Notes: generated by a model not told the origin, from the letters alone. Counted from the stretch's first letter, positions 1 through 8,344 are shown. The stretch: 64,000 bases of DNA from JADCRZ01 sp041751095 (GCA_041751095.1 JBGSYC010000228.1:1-64000), one strand, 5' to 3'. A program made the numbers and translations.

Positions 1-2
1 TA

Positions 3-98
3 CCATCATTAAAAGAAAACTATAGAGATGCTTATTTTCAATTGAAAAATTCTATCCGGGATTTTATTAAACTAAGTCCTGTAAAATTAGCAGCATGA
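3..98 (+). CDS. 3' end of an unidentified gene cut by the window edge
   Basis: An open frame enters at the left edge and runs to a TGA at 96-98, giving about 31 residues that end in SPVKLAA. Composition is protein-like (charged, with an amphipathic NSIRDFIKL stretch), whereas the other two forward frames have early stops. The fragment is too short to assign a family. It converges on the minus-strand gene at 129-422. It may be only a chance open frame, since upstream sequence is missing. Confidence 0.45.
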   Translation, partial: PSLKENYRDAYFQLKNSIRDFIKLSPVKLAA

Positions 99-128
99 TT
101 TTATAAAAAAAAGTTTAGATGTTTGCGC

Positions 129-422
129 CTAAGCGCCTAAGATATCAGAATTCTTAAAAGCTGGCAGTACCGTAAAACTAATTTGTAATCCATAAGGATT
201 AATATCAAACTCATTAAAGAAAGGATTTTCGTCTTTCAATTTATTTTCTGCTAAAAATTTCGTCATTGTTTGATAATCTTGTCGCAAATCTTCAATTCGA
301 ATGGCAACTCCGAATATTTTTCTAATTTGATCAATATCAGAAACACCCAATTTCATAAGCACATCCTCGACGGCCTTAATATCAAATCCTTTTATTCCGA
401 CAGTTAGATATTTCAATTCCAT
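129..422 (-). CDS. Small protein, probable immunity gene of the adjacent Rhs toxin cassette
   Basis: 97 residues starting MELKYL, with no signal peptide, membrane segment or recognised motif. The ATG lies 2 bp after the TAA that ends the toxin reading frame (425-427), and a GGAGG-like ribosome site sits inside the last toxin codons. This tight placement directly after a polymorphic toxin C-terminus is the usual position of a cognate immunity gene, and that is the only basis for the call. The gene is intact although the toxin frame upstream is broken twice, so it could be an orphan immunity protein. The family itself is not recognised. Confidence 0.55.
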   Translation of the reverse strand: MELKYLTVGIKGFDIKAVEDVLMKLGVSDIDQIRKIFGVAIRIEDLRQDYQTMTKFLAENKLKDENPFFNEFDINPYGLQISFTVLPAFKNSDILGA

Positions 423-424
423 AT

Positions 425-1475
425 TTAGTTTCCTCCAACTTTTGGTAATGAACTTTCATTAATAACTTTTATACTTACACCTGATTGCTTAGGCCTAAAA
501 TTATTAATGAGGGAATTTTCGTATTGCTATAGAGTGAACTTTGAGTTACCAGGTCTCACAACAATAACTTGACCACCGGGACCTACTTGCTCTACTCCGT
601 TTGCAACATCACTTACAGCATTTCTTCCAAGACCCTGTATTCTCTTGACATCTGTCCTAACTCCATCCACCGTGAAATCAAAAGTTCCTGTTCCTTTAGC
701 ATTACCTGCATTTGCATCTACAAAATTGAATATCACTTCCTTTATCTCGGAGAGATTTTGCCACTCTTAATTCTGCTTCTGCTGCCATATCTCCGGCGGC
801 CGCCGCTCTTGCTTTTCCCCAAATAACACCTTTATCGCCTGTAATGATACCTCTTCTAAGAGGGATAGAAGTTTTCGCAGACGCCAAAAATCCTTTCAAA
901 ATTCCAATAGTAGCAGCTGCGTTTAGTAATGAAGGAATAGCTTGTGCGGTTTTTTCCCCATCGCCCCCTGCAATACCTCCTATGAAATTGGATGTACCGT
1001 ATACTAAATCCTCAGAAAAAGTTTGAATATGCCAAGTAGGATTTAATGGTTGCGACCAATTTACCTCATACCTCTTAATGTCTGCCTGAGTTGACGGCTT
1101 CATAGTCGGGCTATAACCATAACCGGCATGGTTAGGATTATTGGCTATATAACTTACTGTATTACCTTTGCCACTTAAAACAGACTTTCCAAAACTCTTC
1201 TTAAACCCTTCTTTCTTCGATGATTCCTCTTCTAACCCATCTAAGTCTACGGCTTCTATAGGGCCATTGCTCGCAAACTGATATGGGGTCAGCATCGCAA
1301 ATCCTTTTGTTAATGGATCCACACTCAGGAACCTACCCACCCTCGGATCATAAATCCTCATGCCGTAATCCTGCTGGTTACCTTCCCCTTTTACTTCATT
1401 ATCATTCTCCTTACCATTAAAGCCATACCGATACAGCCTGACAAAAGGCGGGGGTTTCACAAAACAAAGGGCCAC
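425..1475 (-). pseudogene. Truncated and broken Rhs-repeat C-terminal toxin cassette
   Basis: The frame from 1475 carries a typical Rhs core end: YRYGFNGKENDNEVKGEG, then YDPRVGRFLSVDPLT and the PYQFASNGPIEAVDLDG hinge, followed by a variable C-terminal domain. Near 735 a run of four T shifts the frame: one base fewer restores IQFVDANAGNAKGTGTFDF in the second frame. That frame meets a TAG at about 527-529, after SKFTL. Translation past this stop stays protein-like to a TAA at 425-427 just before the small downstream gene. So there is one frameshift, one nonsense codon and no N-terminal shell or signal. The apparent GTG start lies inside the terminator of the neighbouring gene. The C-terminal domain resembles nuclease-type CdiA/Rhs tips, but I cannot name it securely. 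A sequencing error in the T run is possible, though it would not explain the TAG. Confidence 0.8.
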
Positions 1476-1509
1476 AAAGACTGAAAATGATCAGAGCTTT
1501 GTGGCCCTT
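1467..1509 (-). terminator. Rho-independent-type terminator downstream of the DUF2911 gene
   Basis: A 13-bp perfect inverted repeat (AAGGGCCACAAAG and its complement) with a 17-nt loop, followed on the minus strand by a T-rich tract. It lies 18 bp past the stop of the DUF2911 gene. The Rhs fragment begins inside its distal arm, so the cassette abuts this hairpin. Confidence 0.75.
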
Positions 1510-1526
1510 GTAATTTGAACAATTTT

Positions 1527-2363
1527 TTATTTCATCCCCGCGATCAGCTTTTCATTCAGCGCCACGTAATCGAAATTTTTCGCTTCTTTAGCCAATTCAA
1601 TAGATTTCTTTGCAGTAGCAAGAGCAGCCGGTTTGTCTCCCATCTTTGCCTGTATCTTAGCCAGGAGGTGAACCATATAATAAGCTTTAGGATCCTTTTC
1701 CACAGCCTTGTCTGCCCATTCCCTGGCTTTGCCAAGGTCTTTTCCGTTATCAAAATAATAAGACGCTGCCGTAAAGTATGGTGGCTTATCCGATTTCATT
1801 GCCTCATCTATCTGTGCCATTACCTTGCTATCTACTTCAGTTGTGATTGGCAGGCTCACTGCGGTGTTTTCCCACATGAGCTGTAATTCGCTGCTGTTGG
1901 GTTTGAGGTTCGCAAACTGTATGGTAAAGTTTTCAACCGGATCTTTCAGGGTCATTGTTTTGGCATTTACCCGCACGATGTCACTGTCTTTTTTATAAGC
2001 GTCAGGACTGGTTACATTGACCTGTTTTGTAATAATCATTGTCCAGTTGTCTTTATCCGGAATAGACAGTAAGCCATACTTACCGGCAGGTATTTTGGTG
2101 CCGCCGATGGTTACAGCGTCGCCAAACGTTAGGGTTGTAGCCTGGTTTGCGCCGGTTCTCCACACCTTGCCATAAGGAACAAGGTCGCCCATTATTTTTC
2201 TTCCTTTTTTCGCCGGACGTGAGTAAGACAGTTCAACACTGGATAGGCCAAAGTTTTGTTTCACAGTCTGGGTAGGACTTGGCTGCGGCGTTTGTACCTG
2301 TTGTGCATAAGAGAAAGAATACACAGCACAGGCAATCATTAATGTTATAAACATTTTTTTCAT
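1527..2363 (-). CDS. DUF2911 domain secreted protein with TPR-like C-terminus
   Basis: 278 residues. A Sec signal peptide (MKKMFITLMIACAVYSFSYAQ) precedes a DUF2911 domain at about residues 30-165, recognisable from VELSYSRPAKKGRKIMGDLVPYG, VWRTGANQATTL and IPAGKYGLLSIP. The rest is helical and TPR-like, with AREWADKAVEKDPKAYY and AALATAKKSIELAKEA. DUF2911 proteins are common in Bacteroidota and have no established activity; the signal peptide places this one in the periplasm or outside the cell. It is a single gene with its own promoter and terminator. Confidence 0.88.
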   Translation of the reverse strand: MKKMFITLMIACAVYSFSYAQQVQTPQPSPTQTVKQNFGLSSVELSYSRPAKKGRKIMGDLVPYGKVWRTGANQATTLTFGDAVTIGGTKIPAGKYGLLSIPDKDNWTMIITKQVNVTSPDAYKKDSDIVRVNAKTMTLKDPVENFTIQFANLKPNSSELQLMWENTAVSLPITTEVDSKVMAQIDEAMKSDKPPYFTAASYYFDNGKDLGKAREWADKAVEKDPKAYYMVHLLAKIQAKMGDKPAALATAKKSIELAKEAKNFDYVALNEKLIAGMK

Positions 2364-2382
2364 AAGCTGATTATTTTGGCGT

Positions 2383-2390
2383 CAAAGCTA
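2383..2390 (-). promoter_or_regulatory. Bacteroidota -7 promoter element for the DUF2911 gene
   Basis: On the minus strand the sequence reads TAGCTTTG, an exact TAnnTTTG -7 element. A TTTG lies 15 bp upstream (complement of 2406-2409). The implied transcription start gives a short leader before the ATG at 2363. Assigned by pattern only. Confidence 0.5.
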
Positions 2391-2462
2391 ATCCATATAA
2401 AGAAACAAAAAAAGAATAAAGGGGCTGCCGTAGGAGACGCATCCATGGAGTCGCTGCGGCGG

Positions 2463-3371
2463 TCAATCCATGTTGCCGAAAGCGGGATGAAAACGCTGCA
2501 GGGTGTCGCGCAGGTATTCCCGGTTAAGATGTGTATAGATCTCCGTAGTGGTTATGCTTTCATGACCAAGCATTTCCTGTACAGCCCGGAGGTCTGCTCC
2601 TCCTTCTACGAGGTGCGTAGCAAAAGAATGCCGGAAGCTGTGTGGTGAGATTTTTTTGGTGATTCCTGCTTTTTTTATCAGATCCTGTATGAACAGGAAA
2701 ATCATTACCCGCGAAAGCCTGCTACCCCGCCGGTTGAGGAACAGAATATCCTCATGCCCTGGTTTGATGTTAATCTTGTTGCGCACGTTGTTGCGGTAAA
2801 CTTTTATCTGCCGGATAGCAGCCCCGCCGACAGGCACCAGCCTTTCCTTGTCGCCTTTTCCGATGACCCGGATAAAACCGACGTCGAGGTATAATCCTGA
2901 AATCCTCAGGTTAACCGTTTCGGTTACCCGAAGCCCGCAGCTGTACATCGTTTCCAGGATAGCCTTGTTGCGTTCACCTTCTGGCCTGCTAAGATCGATC
3001 TTTGCGATGATGCTTTCAATCTCTTCAAAGCTCAAGACATCAGGAAGAGCCCTTGTCAGCTTCGGGGCCTCAAGTAAAATTGTCGGGTCAGCTTTTGTGA
3101 TGTTTTCAATCAGGCAGTATTTATAAAAGCTTCGTATGCCTGAAATGATCCGCGCCTGCGACGTGGGAGAAATCATAAGGCCATGGATGTACTTAAGAAA
3201 ATCCTGGAGATCCTGTAAATTGATTGCACCCGGCGGCTTTAGTGCCCCGGTCAATTCAAGAAATTGCGTGAACTTATTAATGTCACGGATATAAGCCTCT
3301 ACGGAATTGTCTGAAAGGGATCTCTCTAACTGAAGCCAGGCTTTAAATCCCTTTGTATAGGCATCCCACAT
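2463..3371 (-). CDS. xerD: Site-specific tyrosine recombinase XerD
   Basis: 302 residues, the normal length for XerC/D. It has an N-terminal core-binding (SAM-like) domain at about residues 5-90 and a catalytic domain at about 110-295. The catalytic series is visible: Arg in YSCGLRVTE, Lys in VIGKGDKERLVP, the HSFRHSFATHL box with His and Arg, LGHESITTT, and the nucleophile Tyr in EIYTHL. XerD resolves chromosome dimers at dif with XerC; in Bacteroidota this form is found as a chromosomal housekeeping gene. No integrase-type neighbours or attachment repeats are seen, so a chromosomal role fits better than a mobile one. Confidence 0.92.
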   Translation of the reverse strand: MWDAYTKGFKAWLQLERSLSDNSVEAYIRDINKFTQFLELTGALKPPGAINLQDLQDFLKYIHGLMISPTSQARIISGIRSFYKYCLIENITKADPTILLEAPKLTRALPDVLSFEEIESIIAKIDLSRPEGERNKAILETMYSCGLRVTETVNLRISGLYLDVGFIRVIGKGDKERLVPVGGAAIRQIKVYRNNVRNKINIKPGHEDILFLNRRGSRLSRVMIFLFIQDLIKKAGITKKISPHSFRHSFATHLVEGGADLRAVQEMLGHESITTTEIYTHLNREYLRDTLQRFHPAFGNMD

Positions 3372-3458
3372 ACTTAGATATTTTTAGATTCGCACATGGC
3401 CGTTTTACGGATTAATGCTACTTTCGGTAAACTTCAAATTTGACGTTTAAAATTCAAT

Positions 3459-3974
3459 ATGAAAGTTAATCTTCGCCTGTTTAGAAAAAATGTAATTGCC
3501 TATAAAAGAAAGCTGAGAAGATTTTTAACCCGCCTGGAAAAGCATCCCCCGAAGGATCTTGACAGGATGGCCGTTCTGGTAAGTAAGGCTGTATGGAAGG
3601 AAGTTGATTGCCTGGGATGTGCCAATTGCTGCAAAACGATGTCGCCTACATTTACGGTAAAAGACGTTAAGAGAATATCCACTCACCTCGGAATGCCTCC
3701 GCTGGAATTCAGGGAAAAATATCTGTATCTTGAAAAAAAGGACAACGACTGGATGAACAGGCAACAGCCCTGCCAGTTCCTTGATCTTTCTAATAACATG
3801 TGCTCCATATATGAGGTCAGGCCTGCCGATTGCGCCGGATTTCCTCACCTGTCAAAAAGGAAAATGGTGGATTACATTCACGTTCATAAGCAAAACGTAC
3901 AGTACTGCCCCGCTACGTTTAAAATGGTAGAAAAAATGAAAGTTTTGCTGAACGGCGATGCGGGGCTGATCTGA
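3459..3974 (+). CDS. YkgJ-type cysteine cluster (putative Zn/Fe-S) protein
   Basis: 171 residues. The N-terminal 45 residues are basic and helical. Two cysteine groups follow: CLGCANCC near residue 48, and later PCQFL...MCSIYEVRPADCAGFPH, the CxxCxxCC plus C-x(n)-C-x(7)-C pattern of the YkgJ/UPF0153 cluster domain, thought to bind Zn or an iron-sulphur cluster. The function is unknown. It is transcribed divergently from xerD across an 87-bp spacer. Confidence 0.85.
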   Translation: MKVNLRLFRKNVIAYKRKLRRFLTRLEKHPPKDLDRMAVLVSKAVWKEVDCLGCANCCKTMSPTFTVKDVKRISTHLGMPPLEFREKYLYLEKKDNDWMNRQQPCQFLDLSNNMCSIYEVRPADCAGFPHLSKRKMVDYIHVHKQNVQYCPATFKMVEKMKVLLNGDAGLI

Positions 3975-4064
3975 TCTGCAATTTACAAACCAGGTTCTCA
4001 GGGGTTCGTAAATGCTGTCGGGAATACCGAAATATCACAACGTCGTTATCAGGTGTGTCGGATT

Positions 4065-4526
4065 TCAGGCGCCATCATTTCTTCTTGTGGACAACCCTTC
4101 GCGGGAACCAAAAATATAACCCAGTACAGCTGTCAGGATCGGGAGCAACAGATTTAATAAGATCGTCTGGCTAAGCTGAATGATAAAATCCCGGTAACTT
4201 TTCTTCTCTTCCTGTAAAGCTCTTATGATCTCTTGTTGCTGGGAAAAGGTACTATCAGAAACCCCGGTAGGGGAGATGTTGATTTTGTCTGAGGCGTCGA
4301 AACTTTTAACGCTTACAAGAATCAGTAAACAGATTATGCAAACCGAGATTATACTTAGAATGTAAAGAGCTAACCGGTATCCCACCTTTGTGATGGGGGG
4401 CAACACGGTTACGTTGTTGTCATTACTGGTAACAATCTCCACCTCGTCCTGCATGATGTCAGGACCGGTGGAGATTACCTGGTTCTCATTATCAACATGT
4501 GAATTTCTATTGGCTGCAGAAGACAT
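4065..4526 (-). CDS. Small membrane protein with two transmembrane segments
   Basis: 153 residues: a polar N-terminal region of about 50 residues, one transmembrane helix (LALYILSIISVCIICLLILV), a polar linker with a glutamine/glutamate-rich helix, and a second helix (ILLNLLLPILTAVLGYIFG). No known family. The frame stays open for about 80 bp upstream of the ATG, to a TAG close after the 74-residue gene, without another ATG, GTG or TTG. The true start is therefore uncertain. It follows that gene in the same direction, so the two may be cotranscribed. Confidence 0.6.
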   Translation of the reverse strand: MSSAANRNSHVDNENQVISTGPDIMQDEVEIVTSNDNNVTVLPPITKVGYRLALYILSIISVCIICLLILVSVKSFDASDKINISPTGVSDSTFSQQQEIIRALQEEKKSYRDFIIQLSQTILLNLLLPILTAVLGYIFGSREGLSTRRNDGA

Positions 4527-4610
4527 TGGTACTTTTGATGCCGTGTTACCGGTATGGATATTAGCAGCGGGGTCATCAGAGACCTCCGCATGGGCAAATT
4601 TTATCTAACC

Positions 4611-4835
4611 TTACTTCTTAAGCCTTGCATTTTCAAGGCTTGGTATTATTATTTTTCTCGATCCGGATCCATCAGCATTTGACGTTGTGAGCACTCTTCC
4701 CGCCCTGGTTTCTGAAGCAGCCCATTTCAACAGGTTGAGGGCTTCATTGGTTAGCTGCGACGTTTTCTGAATTCCTGTTTCTTTTTTCAAACTTTCAAAG
4801 AATTCATCATCAATGTTTATCCGTATTTCTGCCAT
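4611..4835 (-). CDS. Small ribbon-helix-helix-like protein
   Basis: 74 residues. The start, MAEIRINIDDEFFESLKKETG, followed by SQLTNEALNLLKWA, matches the beta strand plus two-helix pattern of MetJ/Arc-type DNA-binding or antitoxin proteins. The C-terminal third is polar. No toxin gene is recognisable beside it; its downstream neighbour is a two-helix membrane protein. The call rests on secondary-structure pattern and length only. Confidence 0.55.
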   Translation of the reverse strand: MAEIRINIDDEFFESLKKETGIQKTSQLTNEALNLLKWAASETRAGRVLTTSNADGSGSRKIIIPSLENARLKK

Positions 4836-5000
4836 AGTGGTAAGTTTTTGGTAAAGCTAATAAAAAATGGAGAAAAGCGGACAAAAAGTGGAAAAAATTG
4901 CCAAAATCATACAATCGTGCTTGTGAAAAGAAACGCACATCGGATCAGGCGCAATTTAACGCCAGCTTCTCGTTACAGCCGGTGTTTGCACAAACTACGT

Positions 5001-5357
5001 TTATAAAAACACATCTTCTATAAAAAAGAATTCCGGCCGGTCGTTTTTGTCGATCAGAATAGACAATATATCATACTGTATACGCTTCCACTCCGGGAAC
5101 TGGTGAAGAAATTCTTCAGCGGCATTCATCAGCTTCGTTAACTTGACTGTATCGACGCTTTCTTCAGGCAGCCCGAAACGTTCGCTCCGTCGTGTTTTTA
5201 CTTCAACAAAATGTAAAATCTTCTCCTTGTGTGCGATTATATCGATTTCGTAGTACGAATATTTCCAGTTAACAAACAGGATGGTGAAGTTTTGATCAGC
5301 CAGATATTTTTTACCCAGGCTTTCTCCATATTTACCCAGTTCGTTATGTATTGCCAT
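5001..5357 (-). CDS. YraN family (UPF0102) endonuclease-like protein
   Basis: 118 residues, the usual family length. The signature elements are in order: GKYGESLGKKYLADQNFTIL, NWKYSYYEIDIIAHKEKILHFVEVKTR and the alpha-helical end. The E-x-D...E-V-K residues form the core of a restriction-endonuclease-like fold. The family is widespread and its exact substrate is not established; a role in processing recombination or repair DNA structures has been proposed. Divergent from manA with a 59-bp spacer. Confidence 0.88.
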   Translation of the reverse strand: MAIHNELGKYGESLGKKYLADQNFTILFVNWKYSYYEIDIIAHKEKILHFVEVKTRRSERFGLPEESVDTVKLTKLMNAAEEFLHQFPEWKRIQYDILSILIDKNDRPEFFFIEDVFL

Positions 5358-5416
5358 TTTTGTTTACTTTAGGTGCCAGGGGCGTGCCATACCCCGGCCA
5401 ACCTTTAACCTAAGAC

Positions 5417-6634
5417 ATGAATAAAAATAGTTTATATAGGCTTTCCGGCAAAGTGCAGCATTATCAATGGGGCGGGGCTGCATTTATTCCCGAATTGCTG
5501 GGTGTCGAAAACAGCCGGCGCCAGCCGTTTGCTGAATATTGGCTTGGCGCTCATGAAAATCATTCCTCCATTCTGACCGAAACAGGCACTGAATTGAATG
5601 CTTGTATCCGGCTTAACCCCTCTGTATTGGGTGCTCAGGCCGAACAGGAGTTCAAACGGCTGCCTTATCTTCTTAAAGTGCTTGATGTAAAGGATATGCT
5701 TTCCATCCAGGTACATCCTTCTAAACATTCCGCTGCGAAGGAATTCGAAAGAGAAAATAACGAAGGCATCGATATCAACGCTTCACACCGGAACTATAAA
5801 GACGATAATCATAAGCCTGAACTTATGCTCGCATTGAGCGATTTCTGGCTTCTTCATGGCTTTAAAGCTGAAGGTGACATCAGGTCTGCTATATCCGGAA
5901 TTCCTGAATTTGATTTTATGATGTCTTTATTCGATGAAGGGGGTTACCAGAAGTTATACAAAGCGCTTATGGAAGCTGACCAGCAAAGAATCGATGACAT
6001 TTTACATCCGCTCTTAGCGAGGATAGTGCCTTTATACAACGCCAATGAATTGCGGAAAGATGACGCGAATTTTTGGGCGGCCCGCGCGGCGCTTACCTTT
6101 AATGAACCGGGGAAAGTTGACCGGGGTATATTTTCTATCTACCTGTTGAACCTGGTGCATCTAAAAAAAGGTGAAGCTATTTTCCAGGATGCAGGGGTAT
6201 TACATGCCTATCTCGAAGGGCAAAATATGGAGATCATGGCAAATTCTGACAATGTGCTCAGGGGAGGCCTGACCCCCAAGCATATCGATGTAAATGAATT
6301 GATGAAGCATGTCAAATTTGAAGCTGTTGTGCCTCATATCATTTATGGCACCCCGGTAAACGAATGTGAAAAAGTATACCTTTCACCTGCTCCTGATTTT
6401 CAACTAAGCCAGATTGTGGTAAGAAGCCGGCAGCGGCCCGATGTCAGGCCATCGACTACTGAAATTTTTATGGTGATGGAAGGAAGTTTGAAAATACAGG
6501 CATCCGATGGCACCGTATTACAACTGAACCGGGGGGAAGCAGCAGTTGCCTTTGCCGGATCACAACTTCAATTAAGCACGCCGGAAAGCTCGGTCGTTTT
6601 CAGGGCGTCGCTGCCCGGCATACAGGCTGAATAA
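5417..6634 (+). CDS. manA: Mannose-6-phosphate isomerase, class I
   Basis: 405 residues. It interconverts fructose 6-phosphate and mannose 6-phosphate in the cytoplasm, feeding GDP-sugar and glycan synthesis. The type I phosphomannose isomerase fold shows in its metal-site motifs: YLLKVLDVKDMLSIQVHPSK (Gln and His ligands), NHKPELMLAL (Glu ligand), then GDAGVLHAYLEG-like FQDAGVLHAYLEGQNMEIM. The ATG at 5417 aligns with the usual N-terminus (LSGKVQHYQWGG). It stands alone. Confidence 0.92.
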   Translation: MNKNSLYRLSGKVQHYQWGGAAFIPELLGVENSRRQPFAEYWLGAHENHSSILTETGTELNACIRLNPSVLGAQAEQEFKRLPYLLKVLDVKDMLSIQVHPSKHSAAKEFERENNEGIDINASHRNYKDDNHKPELMLALSDFWLLHGFKAEGDIRSAISGIPEFDFMMSLFDEGGYQKLYKALMEADQQRIDDILHPLLARIVPLYNANELRKDDANFWAARAALTFNEPGKVDRGIFSIYLLNLVHLKKGEAIFQDAGVLHAYLEGQNMEIMANSDNVLRGGLTPKHIDVNELMKHVKFEAVVPHIIYGTPVNECEKVYLSPAPDFQLSQIVVRSRQRPDVRPSTTEIFMVMEGSLKIQASDGTVLQLNRGEAAVAFAGSQLQLSTPESSVVFRASLPGIQAE

Positions 6635-6668
6635 TTTTTTTGATCCGGCATAAGTAAGGTTTTTGCGC

Positions 6669-6676
6669 TATTTTTG
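6669..6676 (+). promoter_or_regulatory. -7 promoter element for the DUF6580 gene
   Basis: TATTTTTG, an exact TAnnTTTG element 21 bp before the ATG at 6697. A TTTG at 6639-6642 is the closest upstream -33 candidate, but its spacing is longer than usual. Confidence 0.4.
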
Positions 6677-6696
6677 ACATTCTTTACATCACAAAT

Positions 6697-7275
6697 ATGA
6701 AAATGAATAAATCGCTGATGTGGTCTTTGGTCTTGTTGATTATTGTGGCTGCTGTTTATCGGGTAATACCTGGAAGGCCGTGGGGCTTTGCTCCCCAATT
6801 GGCAATGGCGATCTTTGCGGGTGCTATGATAAAAGATAAGAAATGGGCTTTCGCACTTCCGGTTTTTTCGATGTTTCTTTCCGACCTTTTATACCACGGT
6901 TTATATTCTTTGGGCCTTACAGAAATTCCCGGATTTTATAGAGGGCAGTTGACCAATTACCTGTTGTTTGCGGGGGTAACATGTATCGGTTTCCTGATGA
7001 AGCGGGTGTCTCCGTTAAATATCTTTCTTTATTCCCTGCTGGCTCCAACCGCGTTTTTCCTTGCATCCAATTTTATCGTGTGGGCAAGTGGTGGTGGTTT
7101 ACACCGTCCGGCAACGTTTGACGGGCTACTTCAATGTTATACAGATGCCCTGCCTTTCTATAAAGGCAGTTTAACCGGCACTGTCTTTTTCAGCCTTGTT
7201 CTTTTTGGAGGATATTACCTTGTCAACAAGCCGGCTTTCGAGGCTAAATTATCCGAACCGCGGCTCGACGGGTGA
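6697..7275 (+). CDS. DUF6580 family integral membrane protein
   Basis: 192 residues with about five or six hydrophobic segments: LMWSLVLLIIVAAVYRVI at the N-terminus, QLAMAIFAGAMI, FALPVFSMFLSDLLYHGLY, YLLFAGVTCIGFLM, FLYSLLAPTAFFLASNFIVW and TGTVFFSLVLFGGYYLV. The WGFAPQLAMAIFAGAM and FLSDLLYH motifs are typical of DUF6580, a small ECF-transporter-S-like membrane family whose substrate is unknown. It follows manA on the same strand, but a promoter element sits between them. Confidence 0.75.
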   Translation: MKMNKSLMWSLVLLIIVAAVYRVIPGRPWGFAPQLAMAIFAGAMIKDKKWAFALPVFSMFLSDLLYHGLYSLGLTEIPGFYRGQLTNYLLFAGVTCIGFLMKRVSPLNIFLYSLLAPTAFFLASNFIVWASGGGLHRPATFDGLLQCYTDALPFYKGSLTGTVFFSLVLFGGYYLVNKPAFEAKLSEPRLDG

Positions 7276-7330
7276 GGTTTTTGCCGTTTTCGTTCTGCTT
7301 TTACTTGTCGAAGTATGTAGTGTCCGGCTT

Positions 7331-7411
7331 CTTTGTTTCAGAGGAACAATAGGTAGGGTAGAAGCACACTCGCTGCGAACCGCATCCAGCGGAACGCCTC
7401 GTGCTATGTCC
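7331..7411. repeat. Dispersed intergenic repeat, copy 1
   Basis: About 80 bp matching 29231-29312 with interruptions. Shared blocks include CTTTGTT, AGGAACAA, GGGTAGAA, CGAACCGC, the GGAACGC palindrome half and GTGCTATGTCC. Palindromes of the GTTCC...GGAAC kind make it look like one of the structured non-coding repeats scattered in Bacteroidota genomes. It sits directly upstream of a toxin-antitoxin remnant. Confidence 0.6.
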
Positions 7412-7470
7412 TTAATCGTTATCGGTAAGCGTTTGACAGTTTTTCTTTACAAAGTAACTACCGTTAAGAA

Positions 7471-7713
7471 GTGAAAACTTTAATATTAAACATACCGGAC
7501 AACTTAGACCTTGACAACCGGGAAGCTGCCACGCTGTTGGCGACCCGGCTCTATGAACAGGGCAAGCTTTCTTTAGGGCAAGGAGCAGAACTTGCCGGAT
7601 ATAGCAAGCGGACCTTTATGGAGCTTTTAGCAAATTATAATGTGTCGGTTTTTAACTACGACGAACAAGAATTGGAAAATGATATCCGTAATGCAGCCCG
7701 TTATCATCTCTGA
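7471..7713 (+). CDS. UPF0175 family small protein, probable antitoxin
   Basis: 80 residues from a GTG start. The middle, LATRLYEQGKLSLGQGAELAGYSKRTFMELLANY, is the helix-turn-helix of UPF0175 proteins; the sequence ends ENDIRNAARYHL. Members are commonly encoded just upstream of, and overlapping, PIN-domain toxins. Here the overlapping ATG of a PIN gene is present at 7691, but that gene is destroyed. The UPF0175 frame is intact. The remaining function could be as a DNA-binding regulator. Confidence 0.8.
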   Translation: MKTLILNIPDNLDLDNREAATLLATRLYEQGKLSLGQGAELAGYSKRTFMELLANYNVSVFNYDEQELENDIRNAARYHL

Positions 7714-7849
7714 CACTTCGTGTTTCATTCTTCCGACAAAATACAGGAATTAGATTTGCTTAAAAAACTTTGTGAACAGAATTGAAGGGACGTAGGCTTG
7801 CAAAGCAATTTGGACCAGCTGTAACCGGAACTTTGAGAATAATTGCGCT
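7691..7849 (+). pseudogene. Remnant of a PIN-domain toxin
   Basis: From the ATG at 7691, overlapping the UPF0175 gene by 23 bp, the frame reads MQPVIISDTSCFIL, a standard PIN start with the catalytic Asp. A missing base near 7740 ends this frame; restoring it gives TKIQELDLLKKLCEQ. The centre of the gene is then absent, and a distal piece at about 7792-7849 reads RLAKQFGPAVTGTLRIIAL, resembling the late TGTLG region of the same family. Together they show a frameshifted PIN toxin with a large internal deletion. Confidence 0.75.
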
Positions 7850-7876
7850 TCCCCCATAGTGCATGCTTATTGCACC

Positions 7877-8344
7877 CTACCGGCTTTCCTCAAATCCTTC
7901 ATCTACTTCAGGAAACTGGCTGTCAGCGGCAGTAGTTGCCAAAACGTCACAACGATTGTTGAACCTGTTATCGGCGTGGCCCTTCACCCAGTGAAACCGG
8001 ATATGCTGATTTTGGGCTAAATCATAATAACGAAGCCAAAGGTCTTTATTTTTTTTTCCGCCTTTGAAGTTGGTCGCTACCCAGTTTTTTAACCAGCCTT
8101 CCTCAACTGCCCTGACAACATACTGGCTATCAGAGTAAATGACGATGTTTAACCCCGGCTTTTTTAATGATTCAAGCGCTGCTATCACCGCCATCAATTC
8201 CATCCGGTTATTTGTTGTTTTCCGGTACCCTTTGGACAATTCTTTTTCTGCTGCTCCCCACTGCAGGATCGCTCCATAACCCCCGGGCCCCGGATTTCCG
8301 CGGGAAGAACCATCTGTATAAATGATAACCTGTTTGGGTTCCAT
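7877..8344 (-). CDS. rnhA: Ribonuclease HI
   Basis: 155 residues, the standard RNase HI size. It degrades the RNA strand of RNA-DNA hybrids. All four acidic metal ligands can be placed: D11 (YTDGSSRGNPGPGGYGA), E49 (NNRMELMAV), D72 (IYSDSQYV) and D133 (NNRCDVLA); the basic loop GGKKNKDLW and HWVKGHADN are also present. Its ATG overlaps the stop of the upstream phzF-like gene (TAATG, 8342-8346), suggesting translational coupling. Confidence 0.95.
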   Translation of the reverse strand: MEPKQVIIYTDGSSRGNPGPGGYGAILQWGAAEKELSKGYRKTTNNRMELMAVIAALESLKKPGLNIVIYSDSQYVVRAVEEGWLKNWVATNFKGGKKNKDLWLRYYDLAQNQHIRFHWVKGHADNRFNNRCDVLATTAADSQFPEVDEGFEESR

